64,000 nt of DNA from Mesorhizobium_G sp049840935 (lineage in GTDB: Bacteria; Pseudomonadota; Alphaproteobacteria; Rhizobiales; Rhizobiaceae), in the NCBI GenBank assembly GCA_049840935.1, contig JASGJA010000004.1, forward strand, positions 1 to 64,000. Direction: 5' to 3'. Shown here piece after piece: positions 63,316 to 64,000 of this stretch (position 1 is the first letter of the stretch; each line of letters starts with the position of its first letter). The notes beneath the pieces were generated by a model. That model saw nothing but the letters and a program-made list of their open reading frames with translations. It was not told the origin of the DNA and ran no database searches. The position numbers and the translations under genes were made by a program.

Positions 63316-64000
63316 GCCGCCTTTTCCACCAGCTTGGCGAGTTGGGTCATGACAACTGCCGAACCGACAAGACGCTTTTCGGCAGTGGGCCATTCGCGGA
63401 TGAACACCACGCTTTGGTCTGGCCTGATCTTTGCCATCGAGCCTTGCTGGCCGATATACTGGACCAGACCAACCGGATTCGCGAACTCGCGCTTGCGGAA
63501 ATGGATGACAACGCCCTTCGGTCCAGCATCCAGCTTTTCGACATTGGCAGTGCGGCACAGCGCCTTGATGAACACGATTTTCAACAGGTGCTCCACCTCG
63601 TCTGGCAGCGTGCCAAAGCGGTCGATAAGTTCCGCACCGAACGCGTCGATTTCTTCCGCCGAAGTGAGGTCGCCAAGACGGCGATAAAGCGCGAGGCGCA
63701 GTTGCAGATCTGGCACATAGCTTTCCGGGATCATGACCGCCGTGCCGATAGTGATCTGCGGCGACCAGCCGCTGTCCAGTTCCTCGCCGGAACCCTTGAT
63801 CTCCGCGACAGCCTCTTCGAGCATTTGCTGATAGAGTTCGAAGCCGACTTCCTTGATGTGCCCGGATTGTTCTTCGCCAAGCAGATTGCCCGCACCGCGA
63901 ATATCGAGATCGTGGCTGGCAAGCTGGAAGCCTGCGCCAAGCGTGTCCAGCGATTGCAGAACCTTGAGGCGACGGTCGGCGGTATCTGTAAGCTTGCGGT
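63312..64000 (-). CDS. mfd: transcription-repair coupling factor Mfd, 3' part
   Basis: The visible 229 residues include LASHDLDIRGAGNLLGEEQS and GHIKEVGFELYQQMLEEAV (end of the helicase module) and the TRCF C-terminal domain (PDLQLRLALYRRLGDL, LIDRFGTLPDEVEHLL). The gene continues past the window end. Mfd removes stalled RNA polymerase and recruits UvrA. Its end overlaps the convergent CobW gene by four bases. Confidence 0.93.
   Translation of the reverse strand, partial: RKLTDTADRRLKVLQSLDTLGAGFQLASHDLDIRGAGNLLGEEQSGHIKEVGFELYQQMLEEAVAEIKGSGEELDSGWSPQITIGTAVMIPESYVPDLQLRLALYRRLGDLTSAEEIDAFGAELIDRFGTLPDEVEHLLKIVFIKALCRTANVEKLDAGPKGVVIHFRKREFANPVGLVQYIGQQGSMAKIRPDQSVVFIREWPTAEKRLVGSAVVMTQLAKLVEKAA

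Overview
The window is alphaproteobacterial and very probably from the Brucellaceae (Brucella/Ochrobactrum or a close relative). Evidence is the gene order plsX-fabH-ihfA-MerR, nusB-ribH-ribE-ribD-nrdR-glyA and ldtP-ldtR, plus a phosphatidylcholine synthase, HspQ, an IalB protein and a Zur-type zinc GTPase gene, at moderately high GC. RibH and other proteins look like relatives of the Brucella proteins I remember, not identical copies; this is judged from memory, without a search.

Layout. (1) 1-3.3 kb: decayed prophage-like DNA (ribbon-helix-helix-like peptide, DUF5681 protein, PAPS-reductase-like protein, small orphans), with two frameshifts and one in-frame stop. (2) 3.3-15.4 kb: an accessory metabolic island. 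It holds an IclR regulator, a ThDP enzyme, a 2-hydroxyacid dehydrogenase, a class II aldolase, a class III aminotransferase, a MOSC protein, a [2Fe-2S] ferredoxin and a four-gene polar amino-acid ABC importer. Three transcription units in it share one promoter-proximal motif at 4371, 6408 and 10927. (3) 15.4-19.7 kb: mobile-element scar with a D-Ala-D-Ala carboxypeptidase 3' fragment, a truncated IS21-type element and a complete IS21-family element (16613-19376), ending at tRNA-Pro(GGG). (4) 19.7-64 kb: the conserved core. It carries lipid synthesis (plsX, fabH), bamE, H+-pyrophosphatase, riboflavin operon, glyA, antiporter, L,D-transpeptidase with its regulator LdtR, hemB, sthA, bpt, parC, a BMP-type nucleoside ABC importer, qor, pcs, a UbiH-like hydroxylase, hspQ, ialB, a family-5 solute-binding protein, a DsbA-like protein, a Zur-box-preceded CobW GTPase, and the 3' end of mfd.

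The island reads as one regulon. An imported amino compound would be transaminated, and the product handled by the aldolase, dehydrogenase and ThDP enzyme, with MOSC/ferredoxin redox help. The substrate cannot be told from sequence. Several island genes carry one-base indels, but so do glyA, ldtP and hspQ in the core, so sequencing or assembly error is a real alternative to gene decay.
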